Shown: positions 1 through 7,278, counted from the first letter of the stretch. The stretch is 27,506 nucleotides of DNA from Caryophanales bacterium UBA6448 (GCA_002439555.1 DJOC01000035.1:1251-28756), one strand, 5' to 3'. Made by a program: numbers and translations. The notes: generated by a model not told the origin, from the letters alone.

Positions 1-199
1 TGAGTTTAAGGATGAAGATGGTAAATATGATGCAGAAAAATTTGTTACTTATAAACTTGATAAAATGAAAGAAACAAATGAAAAAACTAGTTATACAATT
101 GATTTTTATGTAGTTAATACCTCTGATGGTTGGACAGTAAGTAGTTTATCAAATGCAGATATAGAAAAGTTACACGGAATTTATGATTATGAGTCATAA
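1..199 (+). CDS. 3' end of a hypothetical protein (truncated by window edge)
   Basis: An open frame starting at base 2 runs without a stop to TAA at 197-199 and gives the last 65 residues of a protein whose start lies outside the window. The visible part is hydrophilic and looks like an alternating beta-rich extracellular or lipoprotein tail (DFYVVNTSDGWTVSSL, then DIEKLHGIYDYES at the end). No catalytic motif or membrane segment is visible. I do not recognise the family. It lies just upstream of several small anchored envelope proteins, so a surface role is possible but is only inference. Confidence 0.6.
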   Translation, partial: EFKDEDGKYDAEKFVTYKLDKMKETNEKTSYTIDFYVVNTSDGWTVSSLSNADIEKLHGIYDYES

Positions 200-218
200 A
201 TTTTTTTGTTAAAATCAC

Positions 219-247
219 TTTACTATTTTGACTTTTTCCTCTATAAT
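219..247 (+). promoter_or_regulatory. sigma-A-type promoter for the 269-583 gene
   Basis: TTTACT at 219-224 and TATAAT at 242-247 are separated by 17 bases. The -10 ends 21 bases before the ATG at 269, leaving room for little more than a ribosome binding site (AGGAAGG, 254-260). Confidence 0.5.
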
Positions 248-268
248 TATAGTAGGAAGGGTGAGACT

Positions 269-583
269 ATGGAAAGTAAAAAAATAGTTCCAATTGTACT
301 TGCAATAGTTATTTTAATTATAGGATTATTTATTTTTGCAAAGAGAAATAAGAAAGAGGAAGGTTATACAGCATTAAATGTTACTTATAAAAATGAAACA
401 AAAGAATATAAGAATATTAGTGTTGGTTTAAAACTTGAAAATCTTGATGCTGAAATTATTGCTACTGAAGGTAATAAAGTTGTCATAAGACTAATTGATG
501 GAAGCGATAAAGAAATAAAACTTAATGAAAAGCAAAAAATTTGTAAAGCCGAAAATGACTGTGGTCTTGTTACTTTAAAATAG
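269..583 (+). CDS. small membrane-anchored hypothetical protein
   Basis: 104-aa protein with one N-terminal membrane segment (about residues 6-25, rich in Ile/Val/Leu), then a lysine-rich stretch and a beta-rich outside domain. The end carries a Cys pair (KICKAENDCG) that could form a disulfide. I chose ATG 269 because AGGAAGG lies 8 bases upstream. An in-frame ATG at 206 would add a stretch translated from the promoter region and has no ribosome binding site. The next gene starts 7 bases after the stop, so the two are probably co-transcribed. I do not recognise the family; the topology suggests a single-pass envelope protein with an extracellular domain. Confidence 0.7.
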   Translation: MESKKIVPIVLAIVILIIGLFIFAKRNKKEEGYTALNVTYKNETKEYKNISVGLKLENLDAEIIATEGNKVVIRLIDGSDKEIKLNEKQKICKAENDCGLVTLK

Positions 584-590
584 GTGAGTT

Positions 591-1580
591 ATGAGTCCAG
601 TTATAAAAAGTGTAATATGCGTTGTATGTGCAGTCCTTTTTGTTATCATTAATACGATAATTTTATTTTTAAAACCAGAATTTGTTTTTGCCAAAAATGA
701 TGATAATAATTATAATGTTTTCTATCAAAAATGGATTGGTACAGTTGTTTTTATGGCCACAATAACAATAGCATTATTTTGTATTTACTTTTCAATATCA
801 CTTAAATTAATTACTAGCTATAGTTTACTTACAATAGAGTGCTTACTTCTTGTTATATATGCACTATGTAAGTATAAATGTGTAACTGTTAATGGCGATG
901 ACATTAAAGTTCAAAGATTATTTAGAAAAGAACTTAATACAAAATTTTCTAAAATATCTTTAGTAACATATTACCCAAATGCTAAAGTAATGGTTAAAAT
1001 AACAAAAAATAAAGTTTTTGATGTATCATTTAATTCTGAAAATTTTCATAAATTTTATAAATCACTACTTAAAAGTGATGTTAAATTTAAGACTAGTTAT
1101 ATACCAAATGATGAAAATAATGTTTATTTAACTAAATTTAATATGTCAATTAAATTTCCTGAAAAGATGTTTAGAGAATATTATCAGCAACATTCTTATT
1201 TTAGAAATAGTGTATATTTATTTTCTGCAAGAAGTTTAGAAAATAAAGAATATATTGAGGGTTATCTTAAAGAATCTAACAAAGATATAACAGAATTTAC
1301 CGAACTTGTTAAAAATGATTTAGCACTTAATGAATATAAATTTGTTAAACAGCAAACTGAGGTAATCGATGGTTATGAATTCAATGTATTAAAATCAATT
1401 TCTAAATTAAATCCTGATGAAGGAAGAATTGCTTTCATATATAATGATAAAAAAGGTAAATATTTCGTTTTATATACAAATTATCTTTTAAAGGATGAGA
1501 TGGAATTTTATTCTAAAATGAAAATCGCAATTCATAGACCACTTTATGAAGATGGAAAATCAAGACTTGTTAGAGTATAA
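591..1580 (+). CDS. multi-pass membrane protein with possible PH-like domain, unknown function
   Basis: 329-aa protein with three hydrophobic segments near residues 5-28, 48-70 and 72-92, followed by a soluble region of about 235 residues. The part just after the last membrane segment (VTVNGDDIKVQRLFRKELNT onwards, to about residue 160) has the strand pattern of bacterial PH-like domains found behind short membrane anchors in Bacillota; this is a judgement by eye. The C-terminal 170 residues resemble nothing I know. The start at 591 is supported by AGGTGAG overlapping the previous stop. It is probably an operon partner of the 104-aa gene before it. The stop codon lies inside the stem of a strong terminator. 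Confidence 0.7.
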   Translation: MSPVIKSVICVVCAVLFVIINTIILFLKPEFVFAKNDDNNYNVFYQKWIGTVVFMATITIALFCIYFSISLKLITSYSLLTIECLLLVIYALCKYKCVTVNGDDIKVQRLFRKELNTKFSKISLVTYYPNAKVMVKITKNKVFDVSFNSENFHKFYKSLLKSDVKFKTSYIPNDENNVYLTKFNMSIKFPEKMFREYYQQHSYFRNSVYLFSARSLENKEYIEGYLKESNKDITEFTELVKNDLALNEYKFVKQQTEVIDGYEFNVLKSISKLNPDEGRIAFIYNDKKGKYFVLYTNYLLKDEMEFYSKMKIAIHRPLYEDGKSRLVRV

Positions 1581-1592
1581 CAAGTTTTTTTT
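1565..1592 (+). terminator. intrinsic terminator after the 591-1580 gene
   Basis: ACTTGTTA (1565-1572) pairs perfectly with TAACAAGT (1578-1585), with a 5-base loop, followed by eight T (1585-1592). The TAA stop of the gene (1578-1580) forms part of the right arm. Confidence 0.85.
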
Positions 1593-1593
1593 A

Positions 1594-1622
1594 TTGACTT
1601 TAAACATATTTATCTTTAAAAT
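1594..1622 (+). promoter_or_regulatory. strong promoter for the 1644-1898 gene
   Basis: TTGACT (1594-1599) and TAAAAT (1617-1622) with exactly 17 bases between, starting directly after the T run of the preceding terminator. Confidence 0.7.
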
Positions 1623-1643
1623 AAATACTTATACGGAGGAAAT

Positions 1644-1898
1644 ATGAAACCTGAAGATAGAGTATTAAAAAATTTTGTAAAAGATGTGTGTTCAAATATT
1701 AATAAAGGTATTTTTGAGTTTGAATATGGACAAGCTCTTTTAATGGAAAAAGGTGTGGAACTTTTAGGTATTACTGAAAATGGTATGACAATGTATATTT
1801 ATGAGGGAATTACATATACAGATTACTGTAGTCCATCACTTTACTATACTTTTTATAATGAAGAAACAACTTATCACCTTAAAAAAAGTGTGTTATAA
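1644..1898 (+). CDS. small hypothetical cytosolic protein
   Basis: 84-aa soluble protein with no membrane segment and no recognisable motif. The C-terminal half is rich in Tyr and Thr (for example SPSLYYTFYNEETTYH). A clear GGAGGA ribosome binding site lies 4 bases before the ATG, and it has its own promoter at 1594-1622. Its last codons overlap the -10 box of the next gene (TATAAT at 1894-1899 includes the TAA stop). The good start signals and promoter argue that it is real. Function unknown; I do not recognise the family. Confidence 0.65.
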   Translation: MKPEDRVLKNFVKDVCSNINKGIFEFEYGQALLMEKGVELLGITENGMTMYIYEGITYTDYCSPSLYYTFYNEETTYHLKKSVL

Positions 1899-1899
1899 T
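1871..1899 (+). promoter_or_regulatory. extended -10 promoter overlapping the previous stop codon
   Basis: TGTTATAAT (1891-1899) is a full extended -10; a weak -35, TTATCA (1871-1876), stands 17 bases from the hexamer. The -10 overlaps the stop codon of the 1644-1898 gene. Transcription would start near 1906, leaving a leader of only about 12 bases before ATG 1918. Confidence 0.55.
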
Positions 1900-1917
1900 T
1901 AGTTTATGGGAGGATTT

Positions 1918-2511
1918 ATGAAAAATAGAATATTATTATTATTAACATTAATTTTATTTGTACCAACACTTGTTAATGCAAAAGAAAAAGTAAAAGTTTA
2001 TTTATTTGAGGCTGGAGGATGTCCTTATTGTGAAAAAGAAGAGGAATATTTAAAAGGTCTTGATGGTTATGATAAAACATTTACAATTGTTAAAAAAGAA
2101 CTTTATGTTGATCACGTTGATTGGGCTGAAGGTAAAGATTATGAATTAGGTAAAAAAGTAGCTGATGCATTTAATAGTGTTGGATTCGAAGATGCTACTT
2201 CTGAGGCTACACCTTTTGTAGTGATTAGTGACTTATATGCTGCATCTGCCTACAATACTTCACTTGAAAGTATTATAAATGAAGCATATGAAAATGGTGA
2301 TAAAGATATTGTAAAGTGTTATGCAGATGGTAAAGATAATTGTTTAGATCACTTAAAAAAAGATACAACAAGTTCATCAAAAAATTATACACCTATAATA
2401 ATTATTACTGGCCTAATTATTTTAATTACTTATCTAGTTAAATCATCAATTGATACAAAAAATATTATTAAACAGTTAGATAATATTAATGCTAAAAAAA
2501 GATATAAATAA
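1918..2511 (+). CDS. membrane-anchored thioredoxin-fold protein with CPYC motif
   Basis: 197-aa exported protein. It has a signal sequence (residues 1-21, ending VNA), then a thioredoxin-like domain with the redox motif CPYC at residues 35-38 on the usual strand-loop-helix (VYLFEAGGCPYC), a likely cis-proline (ATPF) and a second Cys pair (KCYADGKDNC). A C-terminal membrane segment at about residues 158-176 precedes a basic tail. It is probably a thiol-disulfide oxidoreductase working on the outer face of the membrane; substrate unknown. I chose ATG 1918 because GGGAGGA lies just before it; the upstream in-frame ATG at 1906 overlaps that ribosome binding site. A second CPWC protein lies at 18576-19190. 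Redox fold confident, exact role not. Confidence 0.8.
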   Translation: MKNRILLLLTLILFVPTLVNAKEKVKVYLFEAGGCPYCEKEEEYLKGLDGYDKTFTIVKKELYVDHVDWAEGKDYELGKKVADAFNSVGFEDATSEATPFVVISDLYAASAYNTSLESIINEAYENGDKDIVKCYADGKDNCLDHLKKDTTSSSKNYTPIIIITGLIILITYLVKSSIDTKNIIKQLDNINAKKRYK

Positions 2512-2542
2512 AAAGAAAGATTATGCGTCTTTCTTTTCTTTT
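2511..2542. terminator. bidirectional terminator between convergent genes
   Basis: AAAAGAAAGA (2511-2520) pairs perfectly with TCTTTCTTTT (2528-2537) around a 7-base loop. T-rich DNA follows on the plus strand and, after the mirrored stem, on the minus strand. It serves the plus-strand gene ending at 2511 and the minus-strand gene ending at 2521, whose stop codon lies in the loop. Confidence 0.7.
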
Positions 2543-4248
2543 TCCTCGAATTCTTCGTTTTGTAACTTCTTAAAATCTATTTTACCCATTTTAGTTTTTG
2601 GTAGTGATTTTCTAAAATCATATTTGTAAGGCCATTCAAATTTTGCAAGTTTACTTTCAACATATTTCTTAATATTCATACGAAGTATTGGATTATCTAT
2701 AACATCATTTTTTAAAACGATGCATGCTTTAGGAACCTCAACTTTATATGGATGAGGTATACCAACAACAGAACAAGTAAGTACAGCATCGTGTGACTGA
2801 ATTACCTCTTCGACGTGTTGTGGGTAAACATTATAGCCACTTGAAATAATCATTCTTTTAAGTCTTTGCTTATAGAAAACTATACCATCATTATCAATAT
2901 AACCAATATCACCAGTATGAAGCCAAGTATAACCATCTTTATGTACCTGAAGAACTTTATTTGTTTCTTCTTCATTATTTAAATAACCAAGCATAACAGT
3001 TGGAGCACTAATACATATTTCACCATCTTCATTATTTCTAACTTCCGTTTGAGTAAATGGCTTAACTATTTTAACATCATTACCAGGTCCGGGAATACCA
3101 ATTGCACCAGTTTTATAATGATAATCAAAGTTTGCAATTGCACCCGCTAAACACTCAGTCATACCATAACCTTGACTTATTTCTACATTAGAGTTATGTT
3201 TTCTAAAAAAGTCATTTATTCTGCGTTCTAAATCTTTGGATAAAGAATCACCACCAACAACAGCATATTTTACAAATGATAAATCTTTAGTATCGCTTTG
3301 AAGTAAGGCTTCATATAAAGTTGGAACACCTATAATCATTTGGGGTTTATACTTATCAATAATGTTTGCAAATTCAGATGCTTTAAACGTTGGAACTAAT
3401 ATTACCTCTCTTCCAAGACATAACATTGAATTTACACTAAGTGCTAAACCAAATCCGTGAAATACTGGCATAATTGCAAGAATTTTATCACCTTTTTCAA
3501 GCTTTTTAAGCATTATTATTTCTTGAACTGTTAAACTATTAAAGTTACCATTTGATAAAACTATTCCTTTACTAACTCCGGTAGTGCCACCACTTTGTAA
3601 TATACAAGCGGGTTTATCAATAACATTATAATATTTTTTATATTCAAAAGGTCTTTTATGTTTTAAAAACTTTTTATAACTTATAAAATTTTCTTTACAA
3701 GGAATTGTATATTTATTAAACATTTTTAATTTGTAACCAATTTTTAAAAGAAGTGGTAATGAATTTGCGGCAGATACACCAATAATCTTTGTAACTTTAG
3801 TGCCTTCGGTAATATCATATAATTTATCATAGGAAGCATCTATTGCTACGATTATGTTACTTTCATTATTTTTTAAAATATTTTTAATTTCCTCGCTACT
3901 TGAAAGTGGATGAACCATGTTACTTACCGCTCCGATTTTATTAAGAGCATAAAATAGTATTACAGCCTCGGGAATATTAGGAAGAAGTAATGTAACAATG
4001 TCCATTTTCTCAACACCTAAATACGTTAAACTTTGGGCTGCTTTATCAATCATTTTTAAAACTTTTTCATAAGAAAAAATTCTATTGTAATAATTTATTG
4101 CATTATCTTTTGGATTCTTACTAGCATAAGAATAGAAATAATCATAGATAGTTTCATCTTTTGCTTTCATTTTTCTTTCTTCTTTAGTGTAACATTTATT
4201 CCATCTGGAATAAGATTTTAATTTTCTTTCTAGTCTAAATAAAAACAT
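2521..4248 (-). CDS. AMP-forming acyl-CoA synthetase (long-chain fatty acid-CoA ligase-like)
   Basis: 575-aa member of the ANL adenylating superfamily, which activates a carboxylic acid with ATP and then transfers it to CoA. All core motifs are present: P-loop-like SGGTTGVSKG (residues 219-228), QGYGMTE (359-365), TGD (445-447), the RLKRMIISSGYNVYP hinge region (from residue 462), and the C-terminal catalytic lysine in PKTKMGKIDF (K556). Length is normal for the family. The N-terminus carries an extra basic stretch of about 28 residues. The start is supported by AGGAGGG just upstream on the minus strand. A fatty acid is the likeliest substrate, judged from overall similarity to fatty acyl-CoA ligases; the acid cannot be read from sequence. 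It stands alone, convergent with the thioredoxin-fold gene. Confidence 0.85.
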   Translation of the reverse strand: MFLFRLERKLKSYSRWNKCYTKEERKMKAKDETIYDYFYSYASKNPKDNAINYYNRIFSYEKVLKMIDKAAQSLTYLGVEKMDIVTLLLPNIPEAVILFYALNKIGAVSNMVHPLSSSEEIKNILKNNESNIIVAIDASYDKLYDITEGTKVTKIIGVSAANSLPLLLKIGYKLKMFNKYTIPCKENFISYKKFLKHKRPFEYKKYYNVIDKPACILQSGGTTGVSKGIVLSNGNFNSLTVQEIIMLKKLEKGDKILAIMPVFHGFGLALSVNSMLCLGREVILVPTFKASEFANIIDKYKPQMIIGVPTLYEALLQSDTKDLSFVKYAVVGGDSLSKDLERRINDFFRKHNSNVEISQGYGMTECLAGAIANFDYHYKTGAIGIPGPGNDVKIVKPFTQTEVRNNEDGEICISAPTVMLGYLNNEEETNKVLQVHKDGYTWLHTGDIGYIDNDGIVFYKQRLKRMIISSGYNVYPQHVEEVIQSHDAVLTCSVVGIPHPYKVEVPKACIVLKNDVIDNPILRMNIKKYVESKLAKFEWPYKYDFRKSLPKTKMGKIDFKKLQNEEFEEKEKKDA

Positions 4249-4370
4249 AGGCCCTCCTGTATAATATTATTATATAACATTTTTCTTAAAAGAAGTAACT
4301 TTTAATGAAATTTAATACATTTTAATTATCTATAAACACAAATTTTACATAAATTATTATGGAGGTAATT

Positions 4371-4553
4371 ATGAAGAACTTAATAAAATGTTTATTACAA
4401 GTTAAAACGATTATTACTTTAGCGGCTACATTTGTGTTTGTTTACTTATCAGTTAAAAGTCAAATACCAACAGAGACTATTACAATGGTTGTAGGAATGG
4501 TTTTTACATATTATTTTAATAAAAAGGAGGATGATCGTAATGGAAGTGTTTAA
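4371..4553 (+). CDS. holin-like small membrane protein
   Basis: 60-aa protein with a short basic N-terminus, two hydrophobic segments (about residues 14-30 and 37-52) joined by a short turn containing Pro and Thr, and a charged tail (NKKEDDRNGSV). This layout, and patterns such as ITLAATFVFVYLSVK followed by TMVVGMVFTYYFN, match small holins of Bacillota phages, which open the membrane for an endolysin. ATG 4371 is preceded by GGAGG; the in-frame ATG at 4359 overlaps that site and is rejected. The endolysin-like gene begins 14 bases before this gene ends, so the two are translationally coupled. Holin assignment rests on size, topology and neighbour; moderate confidence. Confidence 0.65.
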   Translation: MKNLIKCLLQVKTIITLAATFVFVYLSVKSQIPTETITMVVGMVFTYYFNKKEDDRNGSV

Positions 4554-5370
4554 GTTTCCCAAAAAAAGTTATTATTTAACACAAGGTTTTGGAGCAAATA
4601 CTTTTTCTCATAAAAATAGAAAAGCAATTGATGTTTCCGCAAGGGGAGGGTATAAAGAAATATATGCACCATTTTCAGGGTATGTTTCTAAAATCTATGT
4701 AAAAAGAAATAATTCATATTCAATATGGCTTACATCAAATGAAAAAGTTCTTTGTGCAGATGGAGTGGCAAGATTTGCAGTTGTAATGATGACTCATCCA
4801 AATAAGATAATTAATTATAAGGTTGGGCAAAAGTTTAATCAAGGAGATTATTTATTTGATGATGGCACCACCGGTAATGTGAAAGCCCATTTAGATTTAG
4901 AGATAGCAGTTTATGATAACAAAGAAAGCATAGTTAATAACTGGCAAAGCATAAGAGGAGACTGGGGATTAGTTAATGCCGTAGATCCTACTAAATATAT
5001 GGTAATGGATGATAATGTTATAATTATAAATGATTTTTACAGTCAGCAAAATAAAAGATATATTTTTAAAAAGGTTAGTGAAATAAGAAAAAGCGAAGAA
5101 TATATTAAAGGAGACTATAAAACTTTATATAATATGTATGTAAGAACGGGGCCAGGAACTAATTTTAGAATTAAGAAAGTATCTGAACTTACTAAAAATG
5201 GTAAAGAAAATAGTTTATATAAAAATATGAATTCCGTAGCATTATATAAAAAAGGAACAGTATTTACTGCTCTTGAAATTATAAATAATGGTTCATCACT
5301 TTGGGCAAAAACTCCAAGTGGATATATTTGCTTAAAAGATTTAAATGAAATATATGTAGAAAAATTATAA
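4540..5370 (+). CDS. M23-type endolysin-like peptidase with C-terminal SH3b domain
   Basis: 276-aa protein without signal peptide, as expected for a phage endolysin released through a holin. Residues about 10-150 are an M23-like (LytM/lysostaphin-type) zinc peptidase fold: first motif H24...D31 (SHKNRKAID), the inner-strand pattern YAPFSGYVSKIY, and H117 in KAHLDLEIA. The usual HxH at this point reads HLD, so one zinc ligand is replaced by Asp (D119). The C-terminal part, from about residue 200 (NMYVRTGPGTNFRIKKVSEL, ending WAKTPSGYICLKDLNEIYV), is a bacterial SH3 domain for cell-wall binding. I chose ATG 4540 (9 bases after GGAGG) over the ATG at 4531 that touches it. Overlap with the holin-like gene makes a lysis module. 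It may be active or degenerate. Confidence 0.75.
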   Translation: MEVFKFPKKSYYLTQGFGANTFSHKNRKAIDVSARGGYKEIYAPFSGYVSKIYVKRNNSYSIWLTSNEKVLCADGVARFAVVMMTHPNKIINYKVGQKFNQGDYLFDDGTTGNVKAHLDLEIAVYDNKESIVNNWQSIRGDWGLVNAVDPTKYMVMDDNVIIINDFYSQQNKRYIFKKVSEIRKSEEYIKGDYKTLYNMYVRTGPGTNFRIKKVSELTKNGKENSLYKNMNSVALYKKGTVFTALEIINNGSSLWAKTPSGYICLKDLNEIYVEKL

Positions 5371-5372
5371 GT

Positions 5373-5618
5373 TTATTTATCAATATTTTCTTCATCAAAT
5401 AGTTCTTTAATGTCAATATTAAGGGCATCTGCTATTCTACCAATAACCACTAAAGTGAAATATTTATTTGGATTAGCACTTTCTATTTGTGAAATGTAAT
5501 GCATTGAAACATCGATTTTATCGGCTAATTGCTGCTGTGTTAAATTAGCCATTTTTCGATGTTTTTTTATATTAATTCTTACAATGTTATAGTAATAATA
5601 ATCATTATGTATACTCAT
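5373..5618 (-). CDS. XRE/Cro-CI family transcriptional regulator
   Basis: 81-aa DNA-binding protein with one helix-turn-helix of the XRE family (LTQQQLADKIDVSMHYISQI, about residues 26-45) and the usual following helices (IGRIADALNIDIKELF). It has no second domain, so it resembles a compact phage-type or orphan repressor. ATG 5618 follows AGGTGA; an in-frame GTG at 5627 overlaps that site and is less likely. Its gene ends 2 bases from the endolysin-like gene (convergent) and points away from the zinc-ribbon gene at 5717. Direct repeats between the two divergent starts are a good operator candidate, so autoregulation and control of the 5717 gene are inferred. Confidence 0.85.
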   Translation of the reverse strand: MSIHNDYYYYNIVRINIKKHRKMANLTQQQLADKIDVSMHYISQIESANPNKYFTLVVIGRIADALNIDIKELFDEENIDK

Positions 5619-5646
5619 ACCAATCACCTATATTAATTTTATAATA

Positions 5647-5684
5647 GCTGGTAGTTAGAAATATATGCACCAGCAGTTAGAAAT
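5647..5684. promoter_or_regulatory. candidate XRE operator: two direct repeats in a divergent promoter region
   Basis: AGTTAGAAAT occurs twice, at 5653-5662 and 5675-5684, 22 bases apart (about two helix turns on the same face). Each is preceded by one half of an inverted pair, GCTGGT (5647-5652) and ACCAGC (5669-5674). The block covers the -35/spacer areas of both the XRE gene (minus) and the 5717 gene (plus). Confidence 0.5.
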
Positions 5685-5694
5685 GTGTTATAAT
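5666..5694 (+). promoter_or_regulatory. extended -10 promoter of the zinc-ribbon gene
   Basis: TGTTATAAT at 5686-5694 is an extended -10 with only a poor -35 (TGCACC, 5666-5671). The candidate operator repeats flank and overlap it, which fits repression by the divergent XRE protein. Confidence 0.55.
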
Positions 5695-5716
5695 GTTTTT
5701 AAGAAGGAGAGAATTT

Positions 5717-6112
5717 ATGGAACAAGAAAATTATAATAGTTTAGGGAAATACAAAAAGAATAAAAAATATATTTGTCTTAACTGTGGAGAGAAGGTAAAG
5801 GAGCCAAGTAAAGGATGTCCTAATTGTAACTTTAGTAAAAATTATAAAGAGCGTAAATATTTTTCAAGATATGGAATTATGATGAGAAGTACCAATTTGC
5901 TATCTAATTTATTATTTGTTTTAGGATGGCTTACAATTGTAATAGGTTTTATTTATGGCCTTGTTATGGGTGGTTATGAAAAAGATGGTTATGAACTTCT
6001 TATTTCTTTAAATTTCTGGCTAATCTTTATTGCTATCGGCATTTTTATGTTAGCCTTTTCAGAAATTATTAAAATATTACACGATATTAGATATAAAATT
6101 TGGTTAAAATAA
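5717..6112 (+). CDS. zinc-ribbon membrane protein, unknown function
   Basis: 131-aa protein with an N-terminal zinc ribbon of the form CxxC...CxxC (ICLNCGEKV then GCPNCNF, about residues 23-45), a basic linker, and two membrane segments near residues 65-88 and 97-118. Zinc ribbon plus membrane helices is a common small-protein layout in Bacillota, without one fixed function. ATG 5717 follows GAAGGAGAG; the ATG at 5693 lies inside the -10 box and is rejected. It is transcribed divergently from the XRE repressor, across the repeat block at 5647-5684, so it may be its regulated target. No enzyme motif is visible. Confidence 0.7.
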   Translation: MEQENYNSLGKYKKNKKYICLNCGEKVKEPSKGCPNCNFSKNYKERKYFSRYGIMMRSTNLLSNLLFVLGWLTIVIGFIYGLVMGGYEKDGYELLISLNFWLIFIAIGIFMLAFSEIIKILHDIRYKIWLK

Positions 6113-6133
6113 TGTGCAAAACAATTGAAAATT

Positions 6134-6142
6134 TGCTATACT
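6134..6142 (+). promoter_or_regulatory. extended -10 promoter for the 6166-7182 gene
   Basis: TGCTATACT is an extended -10 ending 23 bases before the ATG at 6166. No good -35 is visible (TGCAAA at 6115-6120 with 16 bases is the best). Confidence 0.45.
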
Positions 6143-6165
6143 ATTTATAGTAGTGAGGTTTAGTT

Positions 6166-7182
6166 ATGAGAAAAAATTATAAATTTATATTAGCAATTAT
6201 TGCAATACTCTTATGCATCCCTATTGGTATTGTAGTGGGAAAACATATTATTGATAAAAATGAACCCAAAAATAATAATTCAACAATTATGTTAAGTGAT
6301 ATTAATAATAAATATGAACTAAAACTATTAAAAAGTTATGATGATTATCAAAATGCTAAAATTTATACTGAAAGAAATTTGAAAAATCAAAATTTTAAGG
6401 TTCATAATTATATTTTATTGACAATTTATAATAGTGATGAAAGTTTTTCAGTGTCTAATGTTTCTGAAAATAATGGTACAGCAGAATTACTTATTAATGC
6501 ATATGTCCATAAGGAAAAAACAGAAAAAAATAATACTAGTTTATTAATTAGAGTATCAAAAAATTGTGATACAATTAACGAAAAAAATGTTAAGTTTAGT
6601 ATTAATTATAATGATGCCTCAATTCCTGATACTATAGATAAACCAATGATATACATTTATCCAACAAGTGATTTAGATTTAAAAATAAAACTTGTAAATG
6701 ATGTTAAACTTACACATACATACCCAAAATATGATAATGGATGGAATGTCCGTGTAACAAAAGATGGTAATATATATGATTATAAAACAAAGAGAAATTA
6801 TTATGCATTATACTGGGAAGGAATAGATAATACAAGTATTGATATGAATGAAGGTTTTATTGTAAAAGGCGAACAAACATCTACTTTCCTTGAGGATAAA
6901 CTTTCTTATTTAGGATTAAATGATAAAGAAATAAATGAGTTTATAGTATACTGGTTAAATAAGATGGAAGATAATAATTATAATTTTATAAGATTTAGAA
7001 CTATGGAAGAAATAAATGAGTATATGCCTTTAGAATTTAGTAAAACACCAGATACTTTAATAAGAGTAATAATGGATTTTAAACCATTAAATGAAAAGGT
7101 TGATGTAAAAGAACAAAAACTAGAAAAAATGGAAAGAAAAGGTTTTACAATAGTGGAATGGGGAGGAAGAGAAATAAAATAG
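6166..7182 (+). CDS. secreted or anchored protein of the KPxIYxYP family
   Basis: 338-aa protein with an N-terminal membrane segment or signal anchor (about residues 6-25) and a large outside region. From about residue 160 it contains KPMIYIYP, then LTHTYPKYDNGWNV, YYALYWEG, GFIVKG, and ends near FTIVEWGG. I recognise this as a widespread family of secreted hypothetical proteins in gut bacteria; I know of no established activity and no name to give it. The roughly 110 residues between anchor and conserved part look variable and beta-rich. The start has AGTGAGG a few bases upstream. It has its own extended -10 promoter and is followed by a terminator that overlaps its stop codon. Confidence 0.7.
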   Translation: MRKNYKFILAIIAILLCIPIGIVVGKHIIDKNEPKNNNSTIMLSDINNKYELKLLKSYDDYQNAKIYTERNLKNQNFKVHNYILLTIYNSDESFSVSNVSENNGTAELLINAYVHKEKTEKNNTSLLIRVSKNCDTINEKNVKFSINYNDASIPDTIDKPMIYIYPTSDLDLKIKLVNDVKLTHTYPKYDNGWNVRVTKDGNIYDYKTKRNYYALYWEGIDNTSIDMNEGFIVKGEQTSTFLEDKLSYLGLNDKEINEFIVYWLNKMEDNNYNFIRFRTMEEINEYMPLEFSKTPDTLIRVIMDFKPLNEKVDVKEQKLEKMERKGFTIVEWGGREIK

Positions 7183-7199
7183 TTTCTTCCTTTTTATTT
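7165..7199 (+). terminator. intrinsic terminator overlapping the end of the 6166-7182 gene
   Basis: GGAAGA (7165-7170) pairs with TCTTCC (7185-7190), with some A-T pairing possible in the 14-base loop, followed by a T-rich run (7191-7199). The TAG stop (7180-7182) is in the loop. Confidence 0.6.
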
Positions 7200-7232
7200 G
7201 ACTGTAAATACTGAGAAAAAAGCTTTAAATTA

Positions 7233-7261
7233 TGTAAATCATTATTTTTTTGTTTTATAAT
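7233..7261 (+). promoter_or_regulatory. promoter for the DMT transporter pair
   Basis: TGTAAA (7233-7238), 17 bases, TATAAT (7256-7261). The -10 ends 17 bases before ATG 7279, giving a leader with little beyond GGGAGAG. Confidence 0.45.
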
Positions 7262-7278
7262 AATATGGGAGAGTTTGT

